Below, in pieces: positions 62,331-64,000 of a stretch of 64,000 nt of DNA. Positions within the stretch are counted from its first letter, which is position 1; every line of letters starts with the position of its first letter. The stretch is from Serratia plymuthica NBRC 102599 (GTDB lineage: Bacteria; Pseudomonadota; Gammaproteobacteria; Enterobacterales; Enterobacteriaceae), in contig NZ_BCTU01000025.1 in NCBI RefSeq assembly GCF_001590925.1, forward strand, positions 62,001 through 126,000. Reading direction: 5' to 3'. The position numbers were made by a program, and so were the translations under genes. The notes below the pieces were generated by a model. That model was not told the DNA's origin. It saw only the letters and a list, made by a program, of their open reading frames with translations, and did no database searches.

Positions 62331-64000
62331 ATGACGCAGTCAGGTAATCAGGCATTTCTCGCTCAGCTCAAAGACATCGTCGGCGGCCCGCAGCTGTTGA
62401 CCGGCGAACGCAGCACCGAACGTTATCGCAAGGGGTTCCGCTCCGGCGAAGGCAAAGCGCTGGCGGTGGTGTTCCCTACCCGCCTGCTGCAGCTGTGGCG
62501 GATACTGGAGGCCTGCGTGGCCGCCGACAAAATCGTCATTATGCAGGCGGCGAACACCGGGCTGACCGAAGGTTCGACGCCCAGCGGCAACGATTATGAC
62601 CGCGATATCGTCATCGTCAGCACCCTGCGGATCGATCACGTGCAAGTGCTGGACAACGGCAAACAAGTGGTTGGCTTCCCCGGCAGCACCCTCAATCAGC
62701 TGGAAAAATTGCTGAAACCCTACGGCCGCGAACCGCATTCGGTGATCGGGTCCTCCTGCATCGGCGCTTCGGTGATTGGCGGCGTATGCAATAACTCCGG
62801 CGGTTCGCTGGTGAAACGCGGCCCGGCCTATACCGAAATGGCGCTGTACGCCCAGTTGGGTGAAGACGGCCAACTGCGGCTGGTGAACCATTTGGGGATT
62901 AAACTCGGCGACACGCCGGAAGAGATCCTCACCCGGCTGGAGAAAGGCGACTACCGGCCGGAGGACGTCGAGCACGGCGAACTGCGCGCCTCCGACAACG
63001 AATACGCCAGCAGGGTGCGCGACGTCGATGCCGATACCCCATCCCGCTTCAATGCGGATAAACGCCGCCTGTACGAGGCCTCCGGCTGCGCCGGCAAACT
63101 GGCGGTGTTTGCGGTGCGCCTGGACACCTTTGAGAAAGAAGGCAAAGAACAGGTATTTTATATCGGCACCAACGACACCGCCGTGTTGACCGAACTGCGT
63201 CGCCATATGCTCGGCAAATTCGACAATCTGCCGGTGGCCGGCGAGTACATGCATCGCGATATTTTCGATATCGCCGAAGTGTACGGCAAAGACACCTTTA
63301 TGATGATCGACAAGCTCGGCACCGATCAAATGCCGCGTTTCTTCACCCTGAAAGGCCGCGTGGACGCCAGCTTCAACAAACTGCCGCTGCTGCCGCACAA
63401 CCTGACCGACCGGCTGATGCAGGGCCTGAGCCACCTGGCCCCCAGCCATTTGCCGAAGCGGATGAAAGAATACCGCGAACGCTTTGAACATCACCTGCTG
63501 CTGAAAATGGCCGGCCCCGGCGTCGACGAAGCGCAGCTGTATCTGAACCAATACTTTGCCCAGGCCAAGGGCGCATTTTTCGCCTGCACCGCAGACGAAG
63601 GCAAAAAGGCCTTCCTGCACCGTTTCGCCGCCGCCGGCGCTGCGGTGCGCTACCATGCGGTACATGCCGACAAGGTAGAGGATATTCTGGCGCTGGATAT
63701 TGCGCTGCGCCGCAACGATACCGAGTGGTTTGAAACCCTGCCGCCGGAAATCGACAGCCAACTGGTGCACAAACTCTATTACGGCCACTTTATGTGCCAC
63801 GTATTCCACCAGGATTACGTGGTGAAAAAAGGCGTCGACAGCCATGCGCTGAAAGAGCAAATGCTGGCGATCCTCGACCGGCGCGGCGCGGAGTACCCGG
63901 CCGAGCATAACGTCGGCCATCTGTACCACGCCAAGCCCGATCTGCAGGCCTTCTACCAATCCGCCGATCCGACCAACAGTTTTAACCCCGGTCTCGGCAA
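62331..64000 (+). CDS. dld: Quinone-dependent D-lactate dehydrogenase (3' end outside window)
   Basis: FAD-dependent peripheral membrane enzyme oxidising D-lactate to pyruvate and feeding the respiratory chain. The visible 556 codons read MTQSGNQAFLAQLKDIVGGPQ, the FAD-binding region MQAANTGLTEGSTPSG and VIGSSCIGASVIGGVCNNSGGSLV, and the membrane-binding/cap domain ending SADPTNSFNPGLGK. E. coli Dld is 571 residues, so only about 15 residues are missing. The ATG at 62331 follows CAGGGAGATCGGC. The bglX gene, adjacent to dld in E. coli, lies 6 kb to the left. Confidence 0.94.
   Translation, partial: MTQSGNQAFLAQLKDIVGGPQLLTGERSTERYRKGFRSGEGKALAVVFPTRLLQLWRILEACVAADKIVIMQAANTGLTEGSTPSGNDYDRDIVIVSTLRIDHVQVLDNGKQVVGFPGSTLNQLEKLLKPYGREPHSVIGSSCIGASVIGGVCNNSGGSLVKRGPAYTEMALYAQLGEDGQLRLVNHLGIKLGDTPEEILTRLEKGDYRPEDVEHGELRASDNEYASRVRDVDADTPSRFNADKRRLYEASGCAGKLAVFAVRLDTFEKEGKEQVFYIGTNDTAVLTELRRHMLGKFDNLPVAGEYMHRDIFDIAEVYGKDTFMMIDKLGTDQMPRFFTLKGRVDASFNKLPLLPHNLTDRLMQGLSHLAPSHLPKRMKEYRERFEHHLLLKMAGPGVDEAQLYLNQYFAQAKGAFFACTADEGKKAFLHRFAAAGAAVRYHAVHADKVEDILALDIALRRNDTEWFETLPPEIDSQLVHKLYYGHFMCHVFHQDYVVKKGVDSHALKEQMLAILDRRGAEYPAEHNVGHLYHAKPDLQAFYQSADPTNSFNPGLG

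Overview
The window looks like chromosomal DNA of an enterobacterium of the Serratia type. Many genes read as close homologues of E. coli genes (yehS, phnCDE, lgoD/R/T, yjaB, amyA, lsrG, lsrK, yajD, cdh, ybdL, ddlA, bglX, dld). Core genes are GC-rich, and four ERIC-type intergenic repeats are visible. No rRNA, tRNA, CRISPR array or intact phage was seen. Species assignment is an inference from gene content.

Layout. 1-3564: urea carboxylase (runs off the left edge) and allophanate hydrolase, the two-enzyme urea-to-ammonia route. 3770-8079: yehS, then a phnCDE-E phosphonate importer. 8219-11855: L-galactonate locus lgoD / lgoR / lgoT with matching operator-like sites. 11925-13489: a small island (WYL regulator, divergent barrel protein, large palindrome) bounded by a second, diverged copy of the lgoT 3' end. 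13854-15450: AT-rich patch with a membrane protein pair and a decayed IS3-family transposase. 15572-20450: hydrolase, SUFU-like protein, MpaB-type oxygenase, quinone reductase and LysR. 20617-26407: yjaB-like acetyltransferase, a metNIQ-type transporter, TetR with two paralogous DUF1471 proteins, and a DapF-like protein lacking both catalytic cysteines. 26819-31368: three-lipoprotein CsgG-type operon, amyA, RIO kinase, small protein. 31437-38265: AraC/LysE, an orphan lsrG/lsrK pair, MFS/LysR, acetyltransferase, yajD. 38307-39546: a plasmid-style ParA/ribbon-helix-helix module with iteron-like repeats. 39560-41357: cdh and a hydrolase.

41952-52488 is the most unusual part: an O-methyltransferase and a true tyrosine phenol-lyase, then, after a bglX gene fragment, a tightly packed eight-gene operon. 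It encodes a methyltransferase, two dCTP-deaminase-fold proteins, a stand-alone alanyl-tRNA-synthetase-like catalytic domain, a metallophosphoesterase, two ATP-grasp ligases and an MFS exporter. I read it as an undescribed biosynthetic cluster, possibly for an aminoacylated, nucleotide-derived or dipeptide-like small molecule; the product is not deducible from sequence.

52556-64000 returns to ordinary chromosome: TIM-barrel protein with divergent GntR, bglX, LysR, methionine aminotransferase, periplasmic amino-acid-binding protein, ddlA, a ParD-like/methionine aminopeptidase pair, and dld running off the right edge.

Two islands (11.9-13.3 kb and about 44.5-54.4 kb) are each bordered by a short diverged duplicate of a resident gene's 3' end. 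The differences are largely synonymous in both, which suggests gene delivery by recombination with DNA of a related species.
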